Below the pieces are notes generated by a model, which saw nothing but the letters and a program-made list of their open reading frames with translations, was not told where the DNA came from and did not search any database. A DNA stretch of 64,000 nt from JAWLGW01 sp964569055 (GTDB lineage: Bacteria > Planctomycetota > J058). Shown one piece after another: positions 15,992 through 25,541 of the stretch. The translations under genes were made by a program, and so were the position numbers. The stretch is from contig CAZMSZ010000001.1 of NCBI GenBank assembly GCA_964569055.1, positions 1-64,000 of the forward strand, read 5' to 3'. How positions within the stretch are numbered: position 1 is the first letter of the stretch; each line of letters opens with the position of its first letter.

Positions 15992-16294
15992 GTGTTCGAT
16001 CGCTCCAGCCGCTACGCGGGGCTCCCCCGCCTCCGCTTCGAGAACGCCGAGGGCCAGCAGATCGCCTACGTCGGACGGCGCCTGCTCCCCATCCCGCGGC
16101 GCAGCGACATCGCCTCGGTGGTGACCGTGGAGCCGGGGGAGCGCCTGGACGCGGTGGCGAGTCGCTCGCTCGGGGTCGCGACCCTCGCCTGGCGGCTCGC
16201 CGACTACAACCCCACGCTGGATCCGCTGGCGCTGTGCACCCCAGGGGAGAAGCTCGACGTGCCGACACCCTTCGCGGGCGGGAACGCGCCGTGA
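15992..16294 (+). CDS. LysM-like baseplate protein (C-terminal half of Afp7)
   Basis: 100 aa. GTG start 8 bases after the CIS-tube gene. The second half reads as a LysM-type or phage tail-X-like domain: SVVTVEPGERLDAVASRSLG, then WRLADYNPTLDPLALCTPGE and KLDVPTPF. In contractile tails such domains connect the baseplate to hub or spike rather than bind peptidoglycan. The N-terminal SSRYAGLPRLRFENAEGQQI matches small tail-X-like eCIS proteins. Its stop overlaps the hub gene's GTG by 4 bases. Confidence 0.85.
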   Translation: MFDRSSRYAGLPRLRFENAEGQQIAYVGRRLLPIPRRSDIASVVTVEPGERLDAVASRSLGVATLAWRLADYNPTLDPLALCTPGEKLDVPTPFAGGNAP

Positions 16295-17520
16295 AGGCGC
16301 AGATCGAGGTCCTGCTGGGGCGCGTGGTCCCGACGCCGATCTCGGCGGCGATGGTGCAGGCCATCGAGAGCATCGAGGTGCGGCAGGTCCTCGAGGGGCG
16401 CGCCACGTTCCAGCTCGTGTTTCGCGTGGAGCGCGCCGCCGGCGCGGCGGACTTCGACGTGCTGTCCGGGATCCAGGGCCGCGTCATGCCCTCGGTCCGC
16501 ACGATCATCAGCGCGGCGATCGGCGGGAGCAAGGACGTCCTCATGGACGGCTACATCACCAGCGTCGAGGTCACTCCCTCCGACGGCGCGCGGCCCGCGC
16601 TGGTGACCGCCACCGGGGAGGACGTCAGCGTGCGCATGGACCTCGTCGAGCACTCGACCGAGTGGCCGTGCATGACCGACTACGTGATCGCGAACGCGAT
16701 CATCCTGAGCAACGCCGACCTGGCGCTGATCCCGCTGGTCGTCCCCGCGCCGGGCGGCACGCTCGTCCCGCCCAACCCTATCCAGAGCACGCCCTTCCAG
16801 CAGGGAACGGACTATCAGTACCTGCTCTACCTCGCCCAGAAGTACGGCTACACCTTCCGCGTCTACCCGGGCCCGGTGGCGGGCACCAACTACGCCTACT
16901 GGGGCCCGATCGTGCAGACCAGCCCGGTCCGTCAAACGCCGCTCACCGTCGGGACCGGGGTCGAGGCGAACGTGCAAGGGATGGTGTTCAGCTACGATGG
17001 GCTGCAGCCGCACCTCGTGATCGGCGAGGTCTACGACGACCTCCTGGGCGGGCTGCCCCTCGTCACCGTGCCCTCGCCGATCGACCCCTGCTTCTACGCG
17101 GAGCGCCCGCCGATCGTCGTTCAACCGCTCTTCTTTCGCACGACGTACCGGACGTATCCGGCGGGTGGGAGCTACCTCAAGGCGCTGGCGTACGGGATGG
17201 GCGAGGTGCTCGCCTCCCAGATGTCGGTGGCCACGGCCTCCGGGCGACTGGATGTGTTCCGCTACGGCGGGCTGCTCAGGCCGTACGAGGCAGTCGGCGT
17301 CCGCGGGGCGGGCGCCTCGTTCGATGGCTACTACTTCGTGACCGACGTCACGCACCACATCCGGCAAGGGGTGTTCACTCAGGAGTTCCGCCTGGCGCGC
17401 GGGGGCCTGGGCTCGCTCTACTCCAGCGTCGGCCCCGTGTCGGGGCCGGCGGAGGTCCCCGCCTCGGTGTCGAGCGCCATCACAGAGGCCGAGACCGTCG
17501 TGTCCGGCCTCGACTATTGA
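16291..17520 (+). CDS. Baseplate hub protein (gpD/VgrG N-terminal type)
   Basis: 409 aa. Forms the trimeric hub joining tube and spike. The GTG overlaps the previous stop. Features of the gp27/gpD-like hub: an N-terminal beta barrel (SIEVRQVLEGRATFQLVFRV), TDYVIANAIILSNADL, a region around YQYLLYLAQKYGYTFRVYPG typical of VgrG 'FLxRLxxxxGY' segments, and YYFVTDVTHHIRQGVFTQEF near the end. In Afp8 or VgrG hub and spike are one polypeptide. Here the spike is the next gene, 11 bases downstream. Confidence 0.9.
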   Translation: MKAQIEVLLGRVVPTPISAAMVQAIESIEVRQVLEGRATFQLVFRVERAAGAADFDVLSGIQGRVMPSVRTIISAAIGGSKDVLMDGYITSVEVTPSDGARPALVTATGEDVSVRMDLVEHSTEWPCMTDYVIANAIILSNADLALIPLVVPAPGGTLVPPNPIQSTPFQQGTDYQYLLYLAQKYGYTFRVYPGPVAGTNYAYWGPIVQTSPVRQTPLTVGTGVEANVQGMVFSYDGLQPHLVIGEVYDDLLGGLPLVTVPSPIDPCFYAERPPIVVQPLFFRTTYRTYPAGGSYLKALAYGMGEVLASQMSVATASGRLDVFRYGGLLRPYEAVGVRGAGASFDGYYFVTDVTHHIRQGVFTQEFRLARGGLGSLYSSVGPVSGPAEVPASVSSAITEAETVVSGLDY

Positions 17521-17531
17521 AGGGAGGGTGC

Positions 17532-18419
17532 GTGGCGACGCAGCAGGGTCCGGCGGGAGGGAGCAGCGGAGGCCCCTACTACGGCAAGTTCCGTGGGCGC
17601 GTGCTCAACAACATCGACCCGCTCGGACTCGGTCGGCTCCAGGTGACGACGGACAGGTTCCCGGGGATGATGCTGAACTGGGCGCAGCCCTGCTTCCCGT
17701 ATGCCGGGCCGTTCGTAGGGTTCTATGCGGTCCCGCCGATCGGGGCCATGGTGTGGGTCGAGTTCGAGGGGGGGGACCTCAACTACCCCATCTGGGTCGG
17801 TTGTTTCTGGGAGCCGGGGCGAGGCCTGCTCGCCGTGATGGCCGCCCCCGAGCTCGCGCCCGACAAGCAGATCATCCACGGGCCCGACGTGAGCCTGACC
17901 CTCGACAGCACGCCGGGGGTGGGCGGGGCGACGCTCCAGGTCGGGCTCGCGACCACCAACCGGCCGCAGTCGATCACGATCAACGTGGCCGGCATGACGC
18001 TCGAGAGCCCGCCAGCCTCGGTCAAGCTCAGCCCCGAGGGGATCGTGGCCGCGGTGGAACCGGGCGGGACGATGCTGATCTCCGAGGCTGAGGTCTCGAC
18101 GAACATCGGCGCAGCGAAGACCACGCTCACGCCCGCCGCGATCCTTCACTCGGTGCCCGAGTGCAAGGTCACGGTCACGGGCGCGGGGATCGGGGCGAGC
18201 GCCCCACCCAATAGCTGGACGCTCACGCCGGAGCTCGCGCAGATGGCCACGCCCGCCACCAGCGTCGGGCTGACCGCCGCGTCGGTGGAGCTCGTCGCGG
18301 AGGACTCCACCGCCAGCATCACGCCAGCCCTGATCGAGTTCGAGCAGGCAGCCGCGTCGGTGAGCCTGGCGGGGGCGGTCGTCAACATCAACGAGGGACT
18401 CGAGGTCCTGCCGGGCTGA
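17532..18419 (+). CDS. Central spike protein (gpV/gp5 OB-fold, VgrG C-terminal type)
   Basis: 295 aa. The GTG at 17532 follows AGGGAGGG. The N-terminal OB-fold is clear: YYGKFRGRVLNNIDPLGLGR, LQVTTDRFPG, WAQPCFPYAGPFVGFYAVPP, IGAMVWVEFEGGDLNYPIWV and GCFWEPG. The rest is repetitive beta sequence (SITINVAGMTLESPPASVKL, further short strands ending VSLAGAVVNINEGLEVLPG) consistent with a trimeric beta-helical needle. It would sit on the hub and pierce the target membrane with the PAAR-like tip encoded next. Confidence 0.93.
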   Translation: MATQQGPAGGSSGGPYYGKFRGRVLNNIDPLGLGRLQVTTDRFPGMMLNWAQPCFPYAGPFVGFYAVPPIGAMVWVEFEGGDLNYPIWVGCFWEPGRGLLAVMAAPELAPDKQIIHGPDVSLTLDSTPGVGGATLQVGLATTNRPQSITINVAGMTLESPPASVKLSPEGIVAAVEPGGTMLISEAEVSTNIGAAKTTLTPAAILHSVPECKVTVTGAGIGASAPPNSWTLTPELAQMATPATSVGLTAASVELVAEDSTASITPALIEFEQAAASVSLAGAVVNINEGLEVLPG

Positions 18420-18441
18420 TGCGAGCCCCAGCGGAGGAGCG

Positions 18442-18765
18442 ATGGCCGGCGCGATTCTGAGCGAGGACAGCTTCGTCACCTGCGTCCACGGCGGCGTAGC
18501 CGAGCCGGTGGTTCCCGACCCGATGGTGCTCGTGGGCGGGGCCCCGCTGATCGCCCAGGACTCGCCGTACATCGTCTCGGGCTGCTGCTTCCCGCCGCCT
18601 GTCCTGGCGAACGGGCCGTGCGTGTGCGGCGAGTGGGTGCTGGGCGACGTGACGGTCCTGGCGGGCGGGATCCCGGTCCTCGTGCAGGCTGGCGTCGCGG
18701 TGTGCGAGCTGACGGGGACGGGTCTCCTCCCCGAGGTCTGCGACGAGTTGATCCAGACCGAATGA
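18442..18765 (+). CDS. PAAR-like spike tip protein
   Basis: 107 aa, ATG preceded by GGAGGAG. Hallmarks of the PAAR-like/eCIS tip family: CVHGGVAEPVVPDPMVLVGG, PYIVSGCCFPPP, GPCVCGEWVLGDVTVLAGG and IPVLVQAG. Several Cys and one His could bind a metal at the sharpened tip. It lies between the spike and gp25 genes, the expected place, and can carry or be replaced by fused effectors in other systems; here it is the bare domain. Confidence 0.85.
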   Translation: MAGAILSEDSFVTCVHGGVAEPVVPDPMVLVGGAPLIAQDSPYIVSGCCFPPPVLANGPCVCGEWVLGDVTVLAGGIPVLVQAGVAVCELTGTGLLPEVCDELIQTE

Positions 18766-18782
18766 CCGAGCGAGGCCGGACC

Positions 18783-19148
18783 ATGAGTGACGGCGGGCTC
18801 CAGCTCGCGTTTCCCTTCCAGCTCGACCCGCAGGGACGAGTGGCGAGCACCGACTACGCGCAGCACGTGGAGCAGTTGATCCTCCAGCTCCTGTTCACCT
18901 CGCCAGGCGAGCGGGTGAACCGGCCCTCGTTCGGGTGTGGGTTGCTGGCGCGCGTGTTCCAGCCCGACGACTCGGCCGTCGCCTCGGCCGTTCAGGTCCA
19001 GATCGTCGCGGCCCTGCATACGTGGCTGAGCGATGTGCTCGAGCCCCGGGCCGTGGAGGTCACGCTCGACGACGCGCGCCTGACGATCGACATCGTGTAC
19101 GTGATCCTGCGTGACGAGAAGACCTATCGGACGCGGGTGGAGCGCTGA
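18783..19148 (+). CDS. Baseplate wedge protein gp25-like (Afp9 type)
   Basis: 121 aa, ATG at 18783. gp25 proteins initiate sheath polymerisation on the baseplate. Sequence: GGLQLAFPFQLDPQGRVAST, YAQHVEQLILQLLFTSPGER, VNRPSFGCGLLARVFQP, then a beta C-terminus (DVLEPRAVEVTLDDARLTI, VYVILRDEK). The LFTSPGERVxRPxFGxGL segment is the conserved family signature. The next GTG is 7 bases downstream. Confidence 0.95.
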   Translation: MSDGGLQLAFPFQLDPQGRVASTDYAQHVEQLILQLLFTSPGERVNRPSFGCGLLARVFQPDDSAVASAVQVQIVAALHTWLSDVLEPRAVEVTLDDARLTIDIVYVILRDEKTYRTRVER

Positions 19149-19155
19149 GCCCGCC

Positions 19156-21573
19156 GTGAGCATCACCGAGCGCGCCCAGCCGCCCCACAGCGAGCTCCCG
19201 GCTCGAGCTGAGCGACGCGCGCTGGTCGCCGCCAGCCCCTCGCTCACCGGTTTGGACTACGTCAGCGTCACGCGCGAGGCGACCCGCTGGAAGGTCACGC
19301 TGCACTTCATCCCGCCGGCGCCCTCGGTGGCGGAGAAGGCAGCAGTGCCCTCGGGATTCGGCCCCCGCTCGCTTCAGCTCCGCCCTCGCGGTGGAGGGCG
19401 GACGGGGCTCGTGGTCGAGGAGCTGACACCGCGCGCGCGGGACGGGCGGGTCGAGCTGCGGGTCGCGCCGGCCCAGCGGGATGCGGCCGCGCTCGTCGAG
19501 CGTGAGACGTACGTCGTCTCGCTCGAAGGCGTACCGGGCGTGGACCCTTGGTTCGCGAGCGCCGAGTTCCGCCTAGACGAGCGCGCGCTCACGCCGGCAG
19601 CCCCCGAGGCCGAGCTCCTGCCGCCCTGGTCGCCTGCCGGGCACTACCTGGCCAAGGACTACGACAGCTTCAGGACGCTGCTGCTCGACCAACTGGCCGC
19701 GACCCTGCCCTCGTGGGCGGAGCGCAACCCGTGTGACATCGGAGTGATGCTGGTCGAGGTCCTCGCGTACCTCGGTGACGCGCTCAGCTACCGGCAGGAC
19801 GCGGTGGCGACCGAAGCCTACCTCGCCACCGCGCGGCTCCGGCCCTCGCTCCGGCGGCATGCCCGTCTCCTGGACTACGTCCTGCATGAGGGGTGCAACG
19901 CCCGGACGTGGATCCATTTGGTCCTCGCCGAGGGCGCCAGCGGCCCCGTGAAGGTCCCGGTGGGGACCGAGCTCGTGGCGGGCTCCAGGGCCGCCGCCAG
20001 CCGTGCGTTCCAGCAGGACGGCGCGGGCAGCGGTCCGCCCGTGTTCGCCACGCTGGAGGACGTCGTCCTCCAGCCCGATCAGCGCCTGATGCAGCTCTAC
20101 ACCTGGGGCGAGCAGGTGTTCTCGCTGCCAGCCGGGGCGACGCGCGCGGCGCTGCGGGGGCGACCGAGCGGGCTGCGCGCCGGTGCCGTCGTCTATCTGC
20201 ACTGCAGCGACGCGAGCGCAGCCGGGAGGGGCCAGTTGGTCCGGCTCGTGGCCGACGCCGAGCCCGACGTCGACCCGTTGCTCGAGCAGCCGATCACCTG
20301 GATCCGCTGGTCCAGCGAGGACGCGCTGGGCGCGGCGCTTCCGGTGAGCCAGCGCGTCGACGGCCGCGTGGTCTCCGACCTGACGGTGGTGCGGGGGAAC
20401 AACGTGCTCGTGGACGCCGGGCGCCGTCGACGCGCGGTAGCCACGCTGGGAGACACGACCGGCGAGCTGACCCTGCCGATCAGCGGGCTCGCCTGGGCGC
20501 AGCCATGGCGCGCGGCGCAGCCTGGGGAGTCGCCGGCCGGGAGCCTCGTGCAGGACCCGCGCCGAGCGCTCCCCCAGATCTGGCTGACGGAGGTGCCGCC
20601 CGAGCCTGCGCCTCATCGAGGCGACCTCCGGCCGCTCCCCGCTCGCTGGGTGCCTCGACTGGACCTGCTGGAGAGTGACCGGGAGGCGCGCCACTTCGTG
20701 GCTGAGCGCGAGGGGACGGCTCAGGTGCGGCTGCGCTTCGGTGACGGCGTCTTCGGGCGCCGGCCGGCCCCGGGGACGCGTTTCGAGGTGACCTATCGCA
20801 CCGTCTCCGGGGAGACGGAGCGCGTGGGCGCCGGCCTGGCCCTCAGCCTCCTCGATCCCGTGGCTGCCGGCCTGGAGGTCGGTGCGGTCGCGCTGGCGAT
20901 GACGTTGGTGCCGAGCTCCGCGGCGGCGGCGCCCGAGGACGAGGAGGAAGGACGCCGCTACCCCCCGGCGATGACGCGGGTGCAGCGACGGTGCGTGACA
21001 GCCGCCGATTGGGCTGCGGCCGCGGAGGAGGTGGACGGGGTCCTCCAAGCGCGGGCCGAGCTGCGCTGGACCGGTGCCTGGTCGACCGCGTTCGTCACGG
21101 TCCTGCGGCAGGGGGGGGCCGAGCTGGACGAACCGCTGCGCCGGCGCCTCGCGGCGACGCTGGCCCCTCGCGCCTTGATGGGCGTCGCGTTCACCTTGCG
21201 CGACGCCGAGGTGGTCCCCGTGGAGATCGAGCTCGAGGTCGACGTACGAGCGGAGGACTGGACGCGTGTCCAGGTGGCCCTCCACGCCGCCTTCTCCTCG
21301 GGTGCCCTCCCCACCGGGCTGCCAGCCTTCTTCGCACCCGACGCGTTCGGCTTCGGGCGCCCCCTCTACCTCAGCCAGGTGATCGCCCGCGCCATGGAGG
21401 TGCCCGGAGTCGCCGACGCCCGTGCCATCACGTTCGCTCCGATCGGCGAGTCCTCGGCTCCCTACCTGCAAGCTGGCAAGATCCCGGCTGGCCCGCTCCA
21501 GGTGATCCGGGTGCTCGGCACACCGGGAGCCCCCGAGGACGGCTTCATCACCTTCCGGCGGAGCTCCGCGTGA
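19156..21573 (+). CDS. Baseplate J-like assembly protein (Afp11 type)
   Basis: 805 aa. The GTG at 19156 is preferred to the ATG at 19111, which lies inside gp25. Baseplate wedge component. The N-terminal 140 residues are beta-rich. Then a helical J-family segment: HYLAKDYDSFRTLLLDQLA, WAERNPCDIGVMLVEVLAYL, GDALSYRQDAVATEAYLATA, RRHARLLDYVLHEGCNART. The core contains VRLRFGDGVFGRRPAPGTRF and a C-terminal domain with VQRRCVTAADWAAAAEEVDG and VEIELEVDV. Overlaps the second J-like gene by 4 bases; two J-like proteins in tandem is the normal Afp11-Afp12 layout. Confidence 0.94.
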   Translation: MSITERAQPPHSELPARAERRALVAASPSLTGLDYVSVTREATRWKVTLHFIPPAPSVAEKAAVPSGFGPRSLQLRPRGGGRTGLVVEELTPRARDGRVELRVAPAQRDAAALVERETYVVSLEGVPGVDPWFASAEFRLDERALTPAAPEAELLPPWSPAGHYLAKDYDSFRTLLLDQLAATLPSWAERNPCDIGVMLVEVLAYLGDALSYRQDAVATEAYLATARLRPSLRRHARLLDYVLHEGCNARTWIHLVLAEGASGPVKVPVGTELVAGSRAAASRAFQQDGAGSGPPVFATLEDVVLQPDQRLMQLYTWGEQVFSLPAGATRAALRGRPSGLRAGAVVYLHCSDASAAGRGQLVRLVADAEPDVDPLLEQPITWIRWSSEDALGAALPVSQRVDGRVVSDLTVVRGNNVLVDAGRRRRAVATLGDTTGELTLPISGLAWAQPWRAAQPGESPAGSLVQDPRRALPQIWLTEVPPEPAPHRGDLRPLPARWVPRLDLLESDREARHFVAEREGTAQVRLRFGDGVFGRRPAPGTRFEVTYRTVSGETERVGAGLALSLLDPVAAGLEVGAVALAMTLVPSSAAAAPEDEEEGRRYPPAMTRVQRRCVTAADWAAAAEEVDGVLQARAELRWTGAWSTAFVTVLRQGGAELDEPLRRRLAATLAPRALMGVAFTLRDAEVVPVEIELEVDVRAEDWTRVQVALHAAFSSGALPTGLPAFFAPDAFGFGRPLYLSQVIARAMEVPGVADARAITFAPIGESSAPYLQAGKIPAGPLQVIRVLGTPGAPEDGFITFRRSSA

Positions 21574-24500
21574 GCGCCGATCAGCCCACCCCCTCGTTCC
21601 CGCCGGGGCAGCCCGCCTTGAGGCATTCGCTCGGCAACTACGAGAGCTTCTTGGCCGAGCTGCTGACCGCGACGCCGCTCGCTCAGTTGCCCGACGGCCC
21701 ATTCGCCGGCACGCGCCCGCTGGCGAGCATGGACCTCAGCGCGGGCGCCGGCTTCGGGCGGGCCTACCTCGAAGCCTGGGCCCGCGTGAGTGACGTGCTG
21801 TCCTTCTATCAAGAGCGCCTGATGAACGAGGGCTACCTGCGGACGGCCGTCCAGGCGTCCTCCGTCCGGCTGTTGCTCGCGTCGCTCGACTACGCGCCCT
21901 TCCCTGCGGTCTCGTCCGAGGTGCTCCTGGCGTTCACCGTCGTCGATCCGAGCGACGGCTCGCCCGTGACGATCCCGCCAGGAACCGCCGTGCAGAGCGT
22001 CCCCAGCGGGGCAGCGGGCCTGCCGCTCACGTTCGAGACCAGCGAGCCCGTCCGGGCGCGGGCCGCGTGGAACGCGCTCGCGGCCTACGTCCCGCCGCCC
22101 GGCCAGCCGCCCTACGTCCCCGTGCCGCCTCCTCCCGCGCCGTCCGGGCCAGCGGGACAGGTCGTGCTGCAGGGCGTGAACCTCGGCCTCAAGCGGGGAG
22201 ACCGGCTGCTGATCCGCAGCGGGGCACTCCCCGACGCGTGGTTCCTGGCCCAGATCGCGGCCGTCGACGCGCGGCCCAAACAATCGCTCACCAGGTTGAC
22301 CTGGACGGTGGAGGCGGGCTCGGTCGGCCCCGGCGAGAAGCTGTCCCAGCCGGAGGCCTACGCGCTCCGCGCTACGACCGGCCTGTTCGGGGCGACGGCG
22401 ACCGACTGGACCCGCCTGTCGCTGGACGCCAAGCTGCAGGCGGGGGCCACGCCCAAGGGCGGTGCCAGGCGGGCGACCGCCGGCGTCGGCGAGATCCCAT
22501 GGCGACCGCGCAAGCCGGACGAGGACTGGACCTCGGCCCAGCGAGGGCTGTCGACCAACGCGTGCTTCGCCTGCGGTGTCGGCGCCGCCGTGTTCGTCGG
22601 CAGTCTCGACCGCGGCCTGTTCGTGTCCCGAGACGGCGCGCGCACCTGGAGCAGCGCTGGGGTGGGGATCGGCAACAAGCCCGTCCTGTGTCTGGCGCAC
22701 CATCCCGAGGTGGGGCTGGTCGTCGGGTCCACGGCTGGCGGTGTGTTCCGCTCCACGGACGGCGCGAGCACTTGGCAGCGCATCAGCGGAGGCAGCGTCC
22801 AGCTCAAGGAGATCCCCGGCCGAGCCACCAAGGCGCCTCCCGGGAGCGCGACCGGCGCCCCCTCGTCCTCTCCGACACCCTCCTATCGGGCCCAGATCAC
22901 CCGCCTTCCCCTGAGCGCCGTGCGCTCGCTCGCGATCGTCGACACCCCGCTCGACCCGAATGGGGGCCGGGTCCCGACGCTGTGGGCGGGCACGGACGCG
23001 GGGGTCTACGTCAGCGAGGACCTCGGCGCCACCTGGGCCCCCATGAGCGACGGGCTCCCGACGGCCGGCAGCGGCGGGTCTTCGCCGACCGACGACACGC
23101 GGACCGCGAGCGTCAGCGTGAAGGCGTTCGCGCTGCAGCCGGTGGAGTTGGGCGGGCTCCGGCTGTTCGCGGGCACCTCGGGCGGGCTCTACTCGTGCGC
23201 GGTGCCAAACCTGCACGCGCGGCCGCAGTGGGCGCCCGCCGGTCCGCCGGGCCTCGCCGTGAACGCGCTGCTGTGCACCGGCGACGGCACGGTCCTGGCG
23301 GGGACGAGCGGCGGGATCTGGGTCTATCCGCCGACGGCCGACGCGCCGACCGGGACCCCCCGGCTGGTCGGCCGCGCGGTGCGGGCGCTCGCTTCGATCG
23401 ACATCGCCCAGGACGGCGAGGACGAGGCGTCGCCGCGGATCGAGCGGGTGTTCGCCGCCACCGATGTCGGGCTCTACTACTCCGACGAGCTCGATCGTGA
23501 CCCGTGGCATGCGATCCCGGTGCCTCACACCACGGAGCTCGTGGCGGTCGCGACCGCCAGCCCCGACGTCCTGCTGTGCGCGGGGCCGCTGGAAGGTGTG
23601 ATCGAGTCGGAGTGGCCGGGGTTCCACATCCCCGAGCCCGTGTCCGGGCAGGCGACGATCGACCTCGACCGCGTGGTCACCACGGTCCAGCCGTACGGCT
23701 GGGCCGTGCTGTTGCCCGGTACGCCGCCCCCGCCTCCGGGGATCACCGCGACCGTGCCACCGCGGCCCGCGCCCAAGCTCGTGACGCCCCCGTCCGCGAA
23801 CTCGTACTCCGTCGCGCAGACGACGACCGCCGCTCCGATGCGGTTCGGACTGCTCGGGAGCGTCACGCGCCTGACGGTCACCGGCTCGACAGACGCGCTG
23901 GGTGATCTGCACCTCTACGACCTGCGCTCGACGCTGGCGCTGGTGGCGAGCGAACGGCTGTCGCTGAGCTCGACCACGCTCGCCTTGTCCGCCGCGTCCG
24001 CGAGCAGAGCCGGGCCGACGTCGCCGTTCTGCGCGACATTCGGGGCGTCGGCGCTGGTGTTCGGTGACACGCTCGACCTCGTGGCGGGGGCCGCTGGGCT
24101 CGAGGCGGGCCGGACCCTGCTGGTCGGCGGTCGGCCCATCCGGCTCCTGGTAGACGGGTCTTGGGCGAACGTGACCGGCGCGCGCGTGCTCGCCTCGGGG
24201 GTGACGGTGGTGGTGTGCGAGGGCGACGGAGGTCGACTCACCTCCCAGCGAGACGTCGAGCCGGACGCTGTCTTCGCGGCCCAGGACCCGTCCGGCCCGC
24301 TGACGTACGAGGCCGTGAGCGTGGCTGGGCTCGAGTTGCTGGCCGACCGCGTCCGCGTGAGGCTCGCGCCGCCGGGGCTGATGGGGGTCTACGATGCGGC
24401 GAGCGTGGTGGCCTACGGGAACGTGGCGCTGGCGAGCGAGGGTCAGACGCACCCCACGTCGAACGCTGGCAACCAGCTTCCGGGCTCGGGGGAGGTGCTC

Positions 24501-25541
24501 GGAAGCGGCGACCGCTCCAAGCGGTTCCAGCAGTTCGCGCCCGCCTTCCAGCCCCTCAGCTACGTGCGCGACCCCGTGACGGGTGAGATCGGCCCCGCGC
24601 TCCGCGTCCGCGTGGACGACGTGGAGTGGTCCGAGACGCCGGCCTTGCCGCTGGCGGGACCGGACGACCGGGTCTATGCGGTGCGCCCGGGTGCGTCGAG
24701 CATCACGATCGAGTTCGGGGACGGGCGACACGGCGCGCGCCTCCCGAGCGGAGTGAACAACGTCACCGCCACCTACCGCGCCGGTTCGGGCGCGGCCGGG
24801 AACGCGCCTGCTGGTGCGATCAAGATCCTGCCCGGCGCGGGGGTCACGCTCTCGCAGGTCGTCAACCCGCTCCCAGCCCAAGGCGGCGTCGACCCGCAGC
24901 CTCTCGCCGTCGCCCGCTCCGCAGGCCCGATTCGTTCGCGCCCGCTCGGGCGCGTGGTCTCGATCGCCGACCTGGTCGACTTCGTGCAGACCTACCCGGG
25001 GGTGGGGAAGGCCGCGACCTTCGAGGTCGCGACGCCCCGCGGCAAGCTGCGCGTGCTGACCATCGCCGGCGACGACCAGCGCCCCCTCCCGCCAGGCGCG
25101 CCGCTTCGCGAGCTGATGACCCGGGCGATCGCCGCGGCCAGCGCTCCCGACTCGGACCTGGCGCAGGGCGTCCAGCTCGCCACCTACACGCCGCGCACGT
25201 TCGTGGTCGGCGCGCGGCTGACCCTCGCGCCGGGCGCGGCCGAGCAGCCCACGCTCGCCTCCGCCGCCCAGGCGCTGCGAGCGCGCTTCTCGTTCGAGCG
25301 GCGCCAGTTCGCCCAGCCGGTGACGGCCGCCGAGGTCGTGACGGCCCTGCAGGAGGTGCGGGGCGTGGTGGCCGTGCGGCTGACCGCGCTGGCCCTCACC
25401 CGGGTCCTCTCGGGGGAGCAGCCGGCCTCGGTCCTGCCGGCGGCAGCCCCGAGCTGGACGGAGGGCGCGCTCAGGTCGGCGGAGCTCCTGCTGCTCGGAC
25501 CGGACGAGGCGAGCGTGCGGCTCGTGGCAGGTGCGGTGTGA
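21570..25541 (+). CDS. Baseplate J-like protein (Afp12 type) with inserted Asp-box beta-propeller
   Basis: 1323 aa, about 400 longer than usual for this family. The GTG overlaps the previous stop. N-terminal baseplate sequence: ARVSDVLSFYQERLMNEGYL, RLLLASLDYAPFPAVSSEVL, VTIPPGTAVQSVP. At residues about 315-680 lies an insert with sialidase/BNR-type Asp boxes: SRDGARTW, STDGASTW and SEDLGATW, each preceded by a G(L/V)(F/Y)-type strand, as in VPS10/sialidase propellers. Family sequence resumes with ATIDLDRVVTTVQPYGWAVL, and continues through ITIEFGDGRHGARLPSGVNN and RPLGRVVSIADLVDFVQTYP to the end. The propeller probably projects from the baseplate and could bind glycans or proteins; no catalytic sialidase residues are claimed. 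Confidence 0.92.
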   Translation: MSADQPTPSFPPGQPALRHSLGNYESFLAELLTATPLAQLPDGPFAGTRPLASMDLSAGAGFGRAYLEAWARVSDVLSFYQERLMNEGYLRTAVQASSVRLLLASLDYAPFPAVSSEVLLAFTVVDPSDGSPVTIPPGTAVQSVPSGAAGLPLTFETSEPVRARAAWNALAAYVPPPGQPPYVPVPPPPAPSGPAGQVVLQGVNLGLKRGDRLLIRSGALPDAWFLAQIAAVDARPKQSLTRLTWTVEAGSVGPGEKLSQPEAYALRATTGLFGATATDWTRLSLDAKLQAGATPKGGARRATAGVGEIPWRPRKPDEDWTSAQRGLSTNACFACGVGAAVFVGSLDRGLFVSRDGARTWSSAGVGIGNKPVLCLAHHPEVGLVVGSTAGGVFRSTDGASTWQRISGGSVQLKEIPGRATKAPPGSATGAPSSSPTPSYRAQITRLPLSAVRSLAIVDTPLDPNGGRVPTLWAGTDAGVYVSEDLGATWAPMSDGLPTAGSGGSSPTDDTRTASVSVKAFALQPVELGGLRLFAGTSGGLYSCAVPNLHARPQWAPAGPPGLAVNALLCTGDGTVLAGTSGGIWVYPPTADAPTGTPRLVGRAVRALASIDIAQDGEDEASPRIERVFAATDVGLYYSDELDRDPWHAIPVPHTTELVAVATASPDVLLCAGPLEGVIESEWPGFHIPEPVSGQATIDLDRVVTTVQPYGWAVLLPGTPPPPPGITATVPPRPAPKLVTPPSANSYSVAQTTTAAPMRFGLLGSVTRLTVTGSTDALGDLHLYDLRSTLALVASERLSLSSTTLALSAASASRAGPTSPFCATFGASALVFGDTLDLVAGAAGLEAGRTLLVGGRPIRLLVDGSWANVTGARVLASGVTVVVCEGDGGRLTSQRDVEPDAVFAAQDPSGPLTYEAVSVAGLELLADRVRVRLAPPGLMGVYDAASVVAYGNVALASEGQTHPTSNAGNQLPGSGEVLGSGDRSKRFQQFAPAFQPLSYVRDPVTGEIGPALRVRVDDVEWSETPALPLAGPDDRVYAVRPGASSITIEFGDGRHGARLPSGVNNVTATYRAGSGAAGNAPAGAIKILPGAGVTLSQVVNPLPAQGGVDPQPLAVARSAGPIRSRPLGRVVSIADLVDFVQTYPGVGKAATFEVATPRGKLRVLTIAGDDQRPLPPGAPLRELMTRAIAAASAPDSDLAQGVQLATYTPRTFVVGARLTLAPGAAEQPTLASAAQALRARFSFERRQFAQPVTAAEVVTALQEVRGVVAVRLTALALTRVLSGEQPASVLPAAAPSWTEGALRSAELLLLGPDEASVRLVAGAV

